Origin: a bacterium | Lineage (GTDB): Bacteria > Patescibacteriota > Microgenomatia > Levybacterales > UBA12049 | Assembly (NCBI GenBank): GCA_021813005.1 | Contig: JAKAMH010000026.1 | Coordinates: 1-12,066, forward strand | Length of the DNA stretch: 12,066 bases | Reading direction: 5' to 3' | Shown: in pieces, positions 6,279 to 12,066 of the stretch | Layout of the letters: each line of letters starts with the position of its first letter | Position numbering within the stretch: position 1 is the first letter of the stretch | The notes under the pieces: model-generated | Databases searched by the model: none | The model's input: the letters and a program-made list of their open reading frames with translations, nothing else | Told to the model about the DNA's origin: nothing | Made by a program: the position numbers and the translations under genes

Positions 6279-6553
6279 TTTGCGCTTTGCCCTTTGCCCG
6301 TTTCGCCTCGAAGCTGTTTCAGCTTCCACATGAAGAGTGCACCTTTGTTTTTGGCATTGCTGTCGACGCAGAAAGAAAGTGCCTTCTCGAGGAGCGCCCG
6401 GTGCTCCGTCTTGGCGAGTTTCATATAGAGACTTTTGTGCTTGTAATCATCGAGTTCCTCTGTCAGGTGCATGCCAAACGTCTGAAACTCACGCGAGACA
6501 TATTTATCCGTCTGGGGGTTGAAGTTCTTGAGGATGGTACCGATCTTTTGCAT
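6260..6553 (-). CDS. Small conserved-type hypothetical protein (97 aa)
   Basis: I cannot name a function. It is soluble, helical and lysine-rich. The body (1-83) has a coherent composition: KYVSREFQTFGMHLTEELDDYKHKSLYMKLAK, then LLEKALSFCVDSNAKNKGALFMWKLKQL. It resembles small hypothetical proteins I recall from Patescibacteria (memory, not a search). The start ATG (6551-6553) is 2 bases after the pth TAG, so it is translationally coupled to pth. The last 13 or so residues (GETGKGQSAKGEEKK) are encoded by low-complexity GGGCAAAG/GCGCAAAG words of an intergenic type. The gene end therefore appears to have been extended into, or overwritten by, a repeat. Confidence 0.75.
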   Translation of the reverse strand: MQKIGTILKNFNPQTDKYVSREFQTFGMHLTEELDDYKHKSLYMKLAKTEHRALLEKALSFCVDSNAKNKGALFMWKLKQLRGETGKGQSAKGEEKK

Positions 6554-6555
6554 AC

Positions 6556-7158
6556 CTACTTAGTATTATATCTGTTCATCGCTGCTTCCGTACCGTCCGC
6601 GAGCGCTGCTTGGAGTGCATCGTTAGCCCGCTTGATGATTTTTTTAAGTTCTCCTTGCTCGTGTCCCGTAAAGAGTCCAAGGACAAACCCTTCGGCGTCT
6701 CGTACCTTCGTCTTCTCGCCATGCGTATTGAAGTCACCGATACCGAGCCGATACCGCCAGAACTTATCCGTACCAAGCTCTGAGATAACAGATTCCACCC
6801 CATGATGCCCGGCCGCTGCCCCACCAAAACGGATCTTCATAGCTCCCAAAGGCAGATCAAGCTCATCATGAACGATCCAAATATCCTCGTCCGGCGTTTT
6901 ATAGAAGTCACGCACCAACCGGACAGCCATGCCAGAGAGATTCATGTATGTCTGCGGCCTCACGAGAAGCACCTGTTCATCCCGATAGGAGATCTTGACT
7001 GACTCACATTTGAGCTTGTCCTGCCGAGACCAGATTACGTCTGGCGACTCAGACACGTCTCTCAGAAAATGATCCAGCACCATAAATCCAAGGTTATGCC
7101 TTGTATCCCTGTACTTCTCCCCCGGATTACCAAGTCCCACTATTAGTTTCATATCCAT
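6556..7158 (-). CDS. pth: Peptidyl-tRNA hydrolase
   Basis: Releases peptides from stalled peptidyl-tRNA so tRNA can be recycled. 200 residues, normal bacterial length. KLIVGLGNPGEKYRDTRHNLGF carries N11 and catalytic H21; TYMNLSG carries N73; IVHDELDLP carries D98; and FGGAAAGHHGVESV is the tRNA-contact loop. In Escherichia coli Pth this loop reads GHNG with Asn114; here the position is His (H119). The segment after LGIG is also unusual (DFNTHGEKTK instead of the common GRP). The start may be M1 (7158) or M3 (7152), whose codons begin the sequence duplicated upstream. No Shine-Dalgarno is present. It heads the group pth, hypothetical, ATL, acylphosphatase. A 23-bp copy of its own start region lies 109 bases upstream. 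Confidence 0.96.
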   Translation of the reverse strand: MDMKLIVGLGNPGEKYRDTRHNLGFMVLDHFLRDVSESPDVIWSRQDKLKCESVKISYRDEQVLLVRPQTYMNLSGMAVRLVRDFYKTPDEDIWIVHDELDLPLGAMKIRFGGAAAGHHGVESVISELGTDKFWRYRLGIGDFNTHGEKTKVRDAEGFVLGLFTGHEQGELKKIIKRANDALQAALADGTEAAMNRYNTK

Positions 7159-7262
7159 AAATAATACTTGGTCCGCCTTAGACCGCTCTGCGAGTCGTGT
7201 ATGAGTAATACCTAAAGGCGAGCAGCAAGGTCAGGCGGACAAGTCCCACTATTAGTTTCATA
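7131..7262. repeat. 23-bp direct repeat: duplicated pth start region
   Basis: Positions 7131-7153 (inside pth, codons for MKLIVGL) recur exactly at 7240-7262, 109 bases apart. On the minus strand the upstream copy supplies another ATG (7261-7259) followed by codons for MKLIVGL. It then diverges into a 27-codon ORF that ends about 20 bases before pth. The copy has no room for a Pth domain, so it is a fragmentary duplication rather than a second gene. Confidence 0.85.
7166..7244. repeat. Long imperfect hairpin upstream of pth (MITE-like)
   Basis: ACTTGGTCCGCCT (7166-7178) pairs with AGGCGGACAAGT (7233-7244): 12 bp with one bulged G. After a 2-base bulge, GACC (7181-7184) pairs with GGTC (7229-7232), and weaker pairing continues inward. 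The whole forms a folded unit of about 79 bases between the two copies of the pth start. It could be a small non-autonomous element or a structured leader in the pth transcript. Confidence 0.55.
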
Positions 7263-7277
7263 ATACCTCCAAATACC

Positions 7278-7289
7278 TGCCTGCAGGCA
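7278..7289. repeat. 12-bp palindrome TGCCTGCAGGCA
   Basis: Perfect palindrome in the pth upstream spacer, next to the heptamer repeat. It shares the CCTGCCTGC/GGCAGG wording with the 20-bp palindrome inside the ligase gene (8474-8493), so both may belong to one dispersed family. Confidence 0.5.
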
Positions 7290-7292
7290 AGC

Positions 7293-7338
7293 TAGATACT
7301 AGATACTAGATACTAGATACTAGATACTAGATACTAGA
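7293..7338. repeat. Heptamer tandem repeat (TAGATAC)6
   Basis: Six perfect copies of TAGATAC (7293-7334) plus a partial TAGA. No spacer sequence separates the copies, so it is a simple satellite and not a CRISPR. It lies in the non-coding spacer upstream of pth. Copy number is likely variable between strains (inference from slippage behaviour). Confidence 0.9.
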
Positions 7339-7384
7339 GAGATTGTAGCTATTTTTTCCCTGAGGAGCAACCTCGAAACCAATG

Positions 7385-7413
7385 AAACAGCCCATCTATG
7401 AGACGGGCTGTTT
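7385..7413 (-). terminator. Terminator hairpin after the small membrane protein gene
   Basis: AAACAGCCC (7385-7393) pairs with GGGCTGTTT (7405-7413), a 9-bp stem. Three more inner pairs (TCT/AGA around an ATG loop) follow one mismatch. It lies 18 bases past the stop of the leftward gene, followed on that strand by T-rich CATTGGTTT rather than a clean U-run. It is the strongest stem in this spacer and is symmetrical, so it could work in both directions. Confidence 0.7.
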
Positions 7414-7431
7414 GCCAGATAAGACCACATG

Positions 7432-7938
7432 CTATTTGTAGTACGGCTTGATCTGATAAAGAAGATAGAACCCGATAAGACCGCCTATCACAAACCCAAC
7501 CAAATTAAATACCACCAGCATCGAAAGAAGATCTACCGCTTCAACCCAGAAAAGAAGCATCCAGCCCCCTTTTTGTTTTTTGGCAAGTTTTGGGTACGCG
7601 AGAAGCAGCATAACACTCGCAACGATGGCCAAGACGCCGCTTGCCATAAAGAGCATACCCACTCTGGCTCCCCCGAACATTGCCAAGGGAGAAAGCCCGA
7701 GTGAGCCTATACCGGCAAGAACGCCAAGAACACCAAAAATAAGTGCGAGCCAGGGAGTTACTTTGACAAGCGCTTCCCGGGCATTTACCGGTAGTGCCGG
7801 TGCTTTATCAAAGATGTCCCCAACCACCGCAACTACGTCTGTTTTTGTCTGTGCCATATACTTAAGTTCAATATTCAATCCGCCAATTGACAGAGAATAT
7901 TGAAAATTCTTTTTCACCTCCTTCCCTTCTCTAAGCAT
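7432..7938 (-). CDS. Small multi-spanning membrane protein, unknown function
   Basis: I do not recognise a characterised family. The longest frame has 168 residues. A better start may be M28 (ATG at 7855-7857, MAQTKTDVVAVV), giving 141 residues. From M1 numbering, a short cytoplasmic N terminus (28-58) is followed by hydrophobic segments at about 62-83, 92-113 and 125-160. There is a YPKLAKKQKGGW loop between the second and the last pair, and a charged end KPYYK. Small soluble part, no catalytic motif. Choice of start is confused: a perfect Shine-Dalgarno-like AAGGAGGTGA (7923-7914) sits inside the N-terminal extension with no start codon at proper distance, while M28 has none. It is divergent from the 95-aa gene and ends 18 bases before a terminator hairpin. 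Confidence 0.8.
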   Translation of the reverse strand: MLREGKEVKKNFQYSLSIGGLNIELKYMAQTKTDVVAVVGDIFDKAPALPVNAREALVKVTPWLALIFGVLGVLAGIGSLGLSPLAMFGGARVGMLFMASGVLAIVASVMLLLAYPKLAKKQKGGWMLLFWVEAVDLLSMLVVFNLVGFVIGGLIGFYLLYQIKPYYK

Positions 7939-7978
7939 ACTCTCTTACCGCTAAATTTCAAGACTCAACTATGCCTCC

Positions 7979-8008
7979 TTGACGGCATAGACAGATTAGT
8001 CTTATACT
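7979..8008 (+). promoter_or_regulatory. Predicted promoter of the 95-aa gene, near-leaderless
   Basis: TTGACG (7979-7984), an 18-base spacer and TATACT (8003-8008). The start would be near 8015, about 6 bases before the ATG at 8021. The ATACTGTA wording after the -10 is shared with the dsbA-like promoter (2891-2898). Confidence 0.6.
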
Positions 8009-8020
8009 GTAGACATTCCT

Positions 8021-8308
8021 ATGGCTGAGACAGAGAGATCAATCGGCAAATTCCCACCGGGAGTGGTAGACATATTTAGCCGAGTCAACAGCATCTACTC
8101 GGAGATTTCGTCGCACGTTGGAATAAGGGCAGAATCGACACAGGTAACTGCAATAGTTTCCTCAGCTGAGCTTAGCGATAGGGCTTTTAAGGATTTACTT
8201 AATGACTGGCTAACACGAGGTTCCTCCGGTGAGCAACCTTTACCTCCTCGTGTTCAAGAAGAGATAACCAGCCAGGGATTGGCTGTGCCAGAAAGAAAAA
8301 ACTCCTAG
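8021..8308 (+). CDS. Hypothetical protein (95 aa)
   Basis: I do not recognise it. Soluble, mixed composition with a helical centre (VVDIFSRVNSIYSEISSHV and ELSDRAFKDLLNDWLTRG) and a flexible Pro/Glu-rich end (GEQPLPPRVQEEITSQG). It has no cysteine, no signal peptide and no membrane segment. It is taken as real because its ATG sits right after a good promoter and no other gene explains the interval 7939-8354. It has its own promoter, is divergent from the small membrane protein and convergent with the ligase gene (46 bases apart). Between the two ends TGCGC and GCGCA (about 8315 and 8346) could form a weak shared terminator. Confidence 0.6.
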   Translation: MAETERSIGKFPPGVVDIFSRVNSIYSEISSHVGIRAESTQVTAIVSSAELSDRAFKDLLNDWLTRGSSGEQPLPPRVQEEITSQGLAVPERKNS

Positions 8309-8354
8309 CCTTTTGCGCCGAATGAGATAATCCTGGCATTTGTCAGCGCATCCT

Positions 8355-11150
8355 TCACCCTTTCTTCCCCTGATCGTTGTACATTTCAATCAGCTCTGTG
8401 ACCGTCGTGGCGTCCTCGGCTGATTTGTCTTTGTCACGAAACTTCACAAGACGCGGGAAGCGAAGTGCATAGCCCTGCCTGCCGGCAGGCAGGCCGGGTT
8501 CTCCTTTTTCCATGCCGGCAGTATGGATAGGACTTCTCGTGATCTCATCTGCCAGCACCTCTATGACTATCTCAGGCCGCACCCAGACGCTCGGCGTGAT
8601 GTTTGACCGGACCCTGGCCGGCGTGTGCTCCACTTCCAGGTGGTGTGTCCGTGTCTTAATCCCCTTCCATTCCTCGTCCGACAAGCCTGTCCCAATTTTT
8701 GAGACGGTCACAAACTCGTCATGCTCGTCATCGTACACGCCCACCAGAAGTGCGCCGGCCCCAAACTCTGTCCGCTTCCCACGGCCATAAATGTATCCCA
8801 GAATGACACAGTCTACTGTATCCTCCAGCACCCCGTCGGAGTGACGCTTCAGCTTCACCCAGTTGAAATTGCGGGCTCCTGCCACATACGGCGAGTCGAC
8901 GCGCTTGACAACAACTCCTTCAAGCCCCTTGGAGATGGCATCATCAAGCATAATCTGAAGGTCTCCGGGGTCTTTGACCAGCTCGCCCGGCGCCGGGATA
9001 AGTGTGTCGTCTGTCTGGATTGTTTGCTTGAGGATTTCTATCCGCTCAAGAAGCGGCATATCGATAAGGGATCTTCCGTCAACATATAGGATATCAAAAA
9101 CAAAGGCCTTCAGCGGCAGCTGCTTGGCCACTTCTGAAATATTATGTTTGCGCCGCCGCTTGGTTGTCTCCTGAAACGGCAGGAACTCCTCTGACTCCGG
9201 CTGGTAGGCAATTGCCTCAGAGTCAACGATAGCTGTTTTGGCTTTAATTTGCCGTCTTGCCCCGTCAATCAGCTCGGGAAACATCTGCGTCATATTCTCC
9301 AGGTTTCTTGAGAACATGGAAATTTCATCGCCATTTTTATGGATCTGGCAATTATGCAGGGTTGCCACTGGAACACAAAAACTTTCATCTCCTTCAACTT
9401 GAAGATCATAAAGTTGTATTCTTGGATCTCTCCGCTTTATTTCAGCGTTACGCAGCACTTTAACAAGTAACCGGTTGCTGTCAATTCTTGCATTGTGCAG
9501 TGTTTTAGGAATAATAAGTTTGTAATACGTTTTTTTCTTTATCCTCACATAATGCAAACCGACAACGATACCGTGTGAAAGGGCGATCATTTGCGCAAAA
9601 GCGGCTAAGTTCCGCTCTTTTGTGGTTATAGAGGTAATCCCGTCCTTATCAATATGGCCATCGGACTCAATCCACCCTGTAAGAAACTGCACGAATTGCT
9701 CTTTTGGAACCTGGCTAAACCAAGCAGGCAGCATCTTCCCTGTCCATTCTCTTCTAAAATATTTCGACAACCAATGTTTTAGTGGTTCATCCCGCCAATA
9801 AAGATTGAGTCCACCATTATGGGTATACCGGGTAATTTGAGCAGCTTGAAGATCTTGTTTTACGATATCTTCATAAAAATTTGCGAGATCTTTTTCTCCT
9901 TTGGCATTAAATGTCAAGCCTACCCGTTCGGTATTGTGAAAATCATTAGTAAATCCATCGCCAATCCAAAATCCTAAAAATCGATAAAAATTATCATTTA
10001 AATAAAATGTTTTCTTATACCCTGATATTGTTTGTAACTCTAACTTCTCAGGCGCGGGGTGAGGGTTGTCCGGTGGAAATTGCGGGAGAGGAAAAACTAC
10101 TTCATCTCTTCCTGTAATTTTTTCAATAGGCTTCCATATTTCCCTTCCTTCTATCAAACATAAAATAGGATGGCCTTCAGAAATGTTTATTTCCTCTCCC
10201 AAATATGTCTTAAATTTGAAAAGTTTTTCACTCTTTTTTATCGTTCTTTTATGTATCGCCAGTACCGGCTTAAATGAACCTGTCTTTGTCAAAACCTTAT
10301 CACCGATTTTGAGGTCTCGAACTACTGTAATTCCTTTTTCTTTGACATAGATGGGAGTAAAACCTGTAACGCAACGGAATCCATCATACTTAAACTGCGC
10401 GTGCACCGCCTTGACCGACAACTTCTCGTCCACCATTTTTGAGAAAACCTTCTCCGCGTTGGGCAATCGCTCAGCAAGCTCGGAGCGGATGGGACGGCCC
10501 ACTGTTACCGTCAGTCTCTCCACCGCCGGCAGGCCGAATTCCTGAAGCGTTTCGCCAATCAGCCCCAGGTCGGATGTTTCGTTATAAGCTTTCTCGAGCA
10601 ACTTCCGCTTGCCACGATCACTAAGGATAGCCAAAGCCAGGGCGTCGAGTACAGTTGGGTCACCAATCCCAAGCCTCATTTTGCCAAGCACAATCCTGAC
10701 TAAATGCTTCACAGAGACCGGATCAAGATCTTTGAGCAGTTCTTTAAACAGTCCTACTTTCCTCTCCACGCTCCCCGTACCTGAAGTCCCGGCAATCACG
10801 GTTACCTTCTCAAACACCTCAGACACGGATAGTGATTTTTCTGCTTTGTGACGGCTCTTCTCCTCCATGGCAACCGTCCCGAGATCCCCTACCCTGTCAT
10901 AGGCTTTGAGAACTGCCTCCTTTTCGCTACCGAATGCCTCTGCCACTGCCTGAGCTACCATCTTATCGGCCATACCGACTTCAACAGGTGCAAAAAATGG
11001 CGCTACCCGTCCCTGCAGCAAGTAAATAATCTTGGCTATCTCCTTAGCATTAGTCTTTTTAAAGAGGGCGGCTAAGATATCAATCAGTGCGAGGCGGGAT
11101 GAAGTTTCCTCTAGTTTATCAAAATATGTTGCCAATTCAGCAAATTTCAT
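8355..11150 (-). CDS. lig: ATP-dependent DNA ligase, interrupted by an intein
   Basis: Seals DNA nicks through a ligase-AMP intermediate. 931 residues in all, of which 341 are intein, leaving about 590, the size of archaeal-type ligase I. The N-terminal DNA-binding domain spans about 1-215. Motif I is KYDGFR (254-259, nucleophile K254). After the intein come CQIHKNGDE, motif III FVFDILYVDG (682-691), motif IV EGVVVKR (744-750), motif V NWVKLKR (763-769) and an OB-fold domain ending in ALRFPRLVKFRDKDK. All nucleotidyltransferase motifs are present, so the spliced enzyme should be active. Two additions are seen: the intein directly after motif I, and a 7-residue LPAGRQG insert between GEPG and YALRFPR, encoded by a 20-bp palindrome. 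The ATG at 11150 has no Shine-Dalgarno; a TACTAT box 6 bases upstream could give a leaderless message. The Fic gene ends 19 bases upstream on the same strand. Confidence 0.97.
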   Translation of the reverse strand: MKFAELATYFDKLEETSSRLALIDILAALFKKTNAKEIAKIIYLLQGRVAPFFAPVEVGMADKMVAQAVAEAFGSEKEAVLKAYDRVGDLGTVAMEEKSRHKAEKSLSVSEVFEKVTVIAGTSGTGSVERKVGLFKELLKDLDPVSVKHLVRIVLGKMRLGIGDPTVLDALALAILSDRGKRKLLEKAYNETSDLGLIGETLQEFGLPAVERLTVTVGRPIRSELAERLPNAEKVFSKMVDEKLSVKAVHAQFKYDGFRCVTGFTPIYVKEKGITVVRDLKIGDKVLTKTGSFKPVLAIHKRTIKKSEKLFKFKTYLGEEINISEGHPILCLIEGREIWKPIEKITGRDEVVFPLPQFPPDNPHPAPEKLELQTISGYKKTFYLNDNFYRFLGFWIGDGFTNDFHNTERVGLTFNAKGEKDLANFYEDIVKQDLQAAQITRYTHNGGLNLYWRDEPLKHWLSKYFRREWTGKMLPAWFSQVPKEQFVQFLTGWIESDGHIDKDGITSITTKERNLAAFAQMIALSHGIVVGLHYVRIKKKTYYKLIIPKTLHNARIDSNRLLVKVLRNAEIKRRDPRIQLYDLQVEGDESFCVPVATLHNCQIHKNGDEISMFSRNLENMTQMFPELIDGARRQIKAKTAIVDSEAIAYQPESEEFLPFQETTKRRRKHNISEVAKQLPLKAFVFDILYVDGRSLIDMPLLERIEILKQTIQTDDTLIPAPGELVKDPGDLQIMLDDAISKGLEGVVVKRVDSPYVAGARNFNWVKLKRHSDGVLEDTVDCVILGYIYGRGKRTEFGAGALLVGVYDDEHDEFVTVSKIGTGLSDEEWKGIKTRTHHLEVEHTPARVRSNITPSVWVRPEIVIEVLADEITRSPIHTAGMEKGEPGLPAGRQGYALRFPRLVKFRDKDKSAEDATTVTELIEMYNDQGKKG
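8474..8493. repeat. 20-bp perfect palindrome inserted in frame in the ligase gene
   Basis: CCTGCCTGCC and its reverse complement abut to make a perfect 20-bp palindrome. Read on the minus strand it supplies LPAGRQG at residues 887-893. Ligases of this family usually run directly from the GEPG turn into a YALRFPR-type strand, so the codons look like a clean 21-base insertion. LPAGRQ-type peptides are known to me from many Patescibacteria proteins (memory), which suggests a dispersed palindromic repeat that tolerates coding sites. Confidence 0.75.
9351..10373 (-). mobile_element. Intein with LAGLIDADG homing endonuclease in DNA ligase
   Basis: 341 residues (260-600 of the precursor), spliced out in protein. 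Junctions: KYDGFR | CVTG at the N side and VATLHN | CQIHK at the C side. C260 is the nucleophile, penultimate H599 and N600 drive cleavage, and C601 is the +1 residue. Block B is SEGHPIL (H327; Ser in place of the usual Thr). Block F is YDLQVEGDESFCV (581-593). The endonuclease has two LAGLIDADG helices, FLGFWIGDG (391-399, D398) and FLTGWIESDG (489-498, D497), with both acidic residues intact, so it may still cut. The encoding DNA is visibly more AT-rich than the flanking ligase exteins, which suits horizontal arrival. Removing it restores KYDGFRCQIHK, the uninterrupted family sequence. Confidence 0.96.
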
Positions 11151-11156
11151 ATATCT

Positions 11157-11162
11157 ATAGTA
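11157..11162 (-). promoter_or_regulatory. Possible -10 box of the ligase gene
   Basis: TACTAT (11162-11157) ends 6 bases before the ATG, the same box and nearly the same spacing as at trxB. No good -35 is seen (best GTGATG with a 16-base spacer), so the ligase may instead be read from the Fic transcript. Confidence 0.35.
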
Positions 11163-11169
11163 ACACAGA

Positions 11170-12066
11170 TTATTTGTTCATCACATACTTGGCAGCCTTT
11201 GTGACACCGTGTTTCTTGATGATACCTGCCTTAATAAGTACTTTCAGATCGTTTAAAACCGTGTCCTCCGAGACAAACGGGAATAATTGTTTAAAAGCGC
11301 TGTTTTGGAGAAAGCCGGTTTTCTGGATGTATTCGATCAGCTCAAGCTGCCGCTCAGACAGGAGAAGCGGCGCTCCACCCAGCCGTTCCCGAAGGTTGGC
11401 GTCCACGGATATCCGCTCAACTTTCTGTTTAATCTTGGCAAGTTCGATGGCGAGTCCCTCCGTAAAATATTCCAGCCAAAATGTCAGGTCACCTTCCCGC
11501 TTAGTGACACTCTGCAGGGCTTGGTAGTAGCTCGTCGGGTCGCTGTCAAAATACTCCTCCAGGGAGAAGAACTTCCGGATATCATATCCCTCCGTGAAGA
11601 GAATGAGAGTGGATATGGCTCGGGCTACACGGCCGTTCCCATCCACAAACGGATGAATTCTGACCAGTTCATAATGAACAATTCCACTCTTCAAAACAGG
11701 ATGTATATCCTCGTTTGTCGCTGTCTTTATATACGCAAATAAATCCGTTACCTGCTGTTCAACTACCACTGCCGGTGGGGGCGTGAATGACACCTCTCCT
11801 GTCAGGCTGTTCTTGATGACTACCTGTGTTTTGCGAAACTTCCCCTGTCTGTCGGGGTCTAAAATTTTCTCAACCGTCATCGTATGGACATGCTTGACTG
11901 TTTCCGTGTCCAGTACGACCTTCTTCTCCCCTTGAAACTCACCTATATACTCCATGACACGCCGATAATTAATGACCTCCTGGACATCGCGTTGGCGTGC
12001 AATCACTTCTTTACCAAACATCGCCTGCTCCGCCTGATTAAGGTCAAGTGCATTCCCCTCAATGTG
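11170..12066 (-). CDS. Fic family protein (runs off right edge)
   Basis: Fic enzymes usually transfer AMP from ATP to a protein hydroxyl. The reading frame is open to the window edge: 15 codons upstream of the in-frame ATG at 12021 still read HIEGNALDLNQAEQA. This matches the inhibitory helix region ([S/T]xxxE[G/N], IEGN) of Fic proteins, so the true start lies outside and 12021 is internal. Numbered from that ATG, the flap region is TGEVSFTPPPA (74-84), the catalytic loop is HPFVDGNGRVAR (122-133, with the His, the Asp and the GNGR anion site intact), and a C-terminal winged-helix-like region (about 223-283, LSERQLELIEYIQ and SEDTVLNDLKVLIKAGIIKK) may bind DNA. A complete motif plus an N-terminal inhibitory Glu suggests an active but self-restrained AMP transferase. 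The ligase gene follows 19 bases downstream. Confidence 0.95.
   Translation of the reverse strand, partial: HIEGNALDLNQAEQAMFGKEVIARQRDVQEVINYRRVMEYIGEFQGEKKVVLDTETVKHVHTMTVEKILDPDRQGKFRKTQVVIKNSLTGEVSFTPPPAVVVEQQVTDLFAYIKTATNEDIHPVLKSGIVHYELVRIHPFVDGNGRVARAISTLILFTEGYDIRKFFSLEEYFDSDPTSYYQALQSVTKREGDLTFWLEYFTEGLAIELAKIKQKVERISVDANLRERLGGAPLLLSERQLELIEYIQKTGFLQNSAFKQLFPFVSEDTVLNDLKVLIKAGIIKKHGVTKAAKYVMNK

Noticed and set aside
6185..6805. 206-codon plus-strand frame opposite pth and the 97-aa gene
   Set aside because: Antisense to two well-supported genes. Its length follows from their codon bias, and it matches no family.
7181..7261. 27-codon ORF starting from the duplicated pth ATG
   Set aside because: Only the first seven codons come from pth; the rest follows the hairpin element. 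No sign of selection can be seen, so it is reported as a duplication and not as a gene.
7293..7338. CRISPR-like array
   Set aside because: Units are 7 bases with no spacers, so it is a simple tandem repeat.
8721..10545. Several plus-strand frames opposite the ligase and intein
   Set aside because: All are antisense to a full-length ligase and intein with intact motifs on the minus strand.

Overview
This window looks like a piece of a Patescibacteria (CPR) genome, most likely Microgenomates. That placement is inference. It rests on several things: many short single-copy genes; an archaeal-type ATP-dependent DNA ligase; a TM-anchored DsbA-like protein; a YibE/F-like protein; few Shine-Dalgarno sites; and short palindromic and low-complexity repeats between and inside genes, including a palindrome read as LPAGRQG. 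TGA is used as a stop, so the code is standard. There are no rRNA, tRNA, transposase or CRISPR features.

Layout. 1-2659 is read leftward: the 5' part of trxB, trxA, and a 525-residue membrane protein of unknown function. A divergent promoter region (2660-2898) leads into a rightward block (2899-5403). This block holds a membrane-anchored DsbA-like protein, a small membrane protein with an intramembrane GCSSCG motif, and a YibE/F-type membrane protein. A convergent AT-rich spacer follows. Then comes a leftward block (5543-7158): pth, a small conserved-type hypothetical gene, an MGMT-like alkyltransferase-like (ATL) gene and acylphosphatase. 7159-7431 is repeat-rich and has a duplicated pth start, a long imperfect hairpin, a palindrome, a heptamer repeat and a terminator. 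A small membrane protein (leftward) and a 95-residue hypothetical (rightward) diverge around 7940-8020. The right third is an ATP-dependent DNA ligase interrupted by a complete intein with a LAGLIDADG endonuclease, and a Fic protein that runs off the right edge.

How the genes fit together. The left half has a redox theme: thioredoxin and thioredoxin reductase in the cytoplasm, and a DsbA-like protein outside the membrane next to a CxxC membrane protein that could be its electron partner. The most unusual item is the DsbA-like protein. Its halves appear in swapped order (cis-Pro half first, CPFC half last), as expected for a natural circular permutation. The trxA leader also stands out: a near-consensus promoter, a 20-codon upstream ORF resembling the TrxA N terminus, and two back-to-back hairpins before the GTG start. 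Several promoters place the predicted transcription start at, or a few bases before, the first ATG, which suggests leaderless or near-leaderless transcripts.
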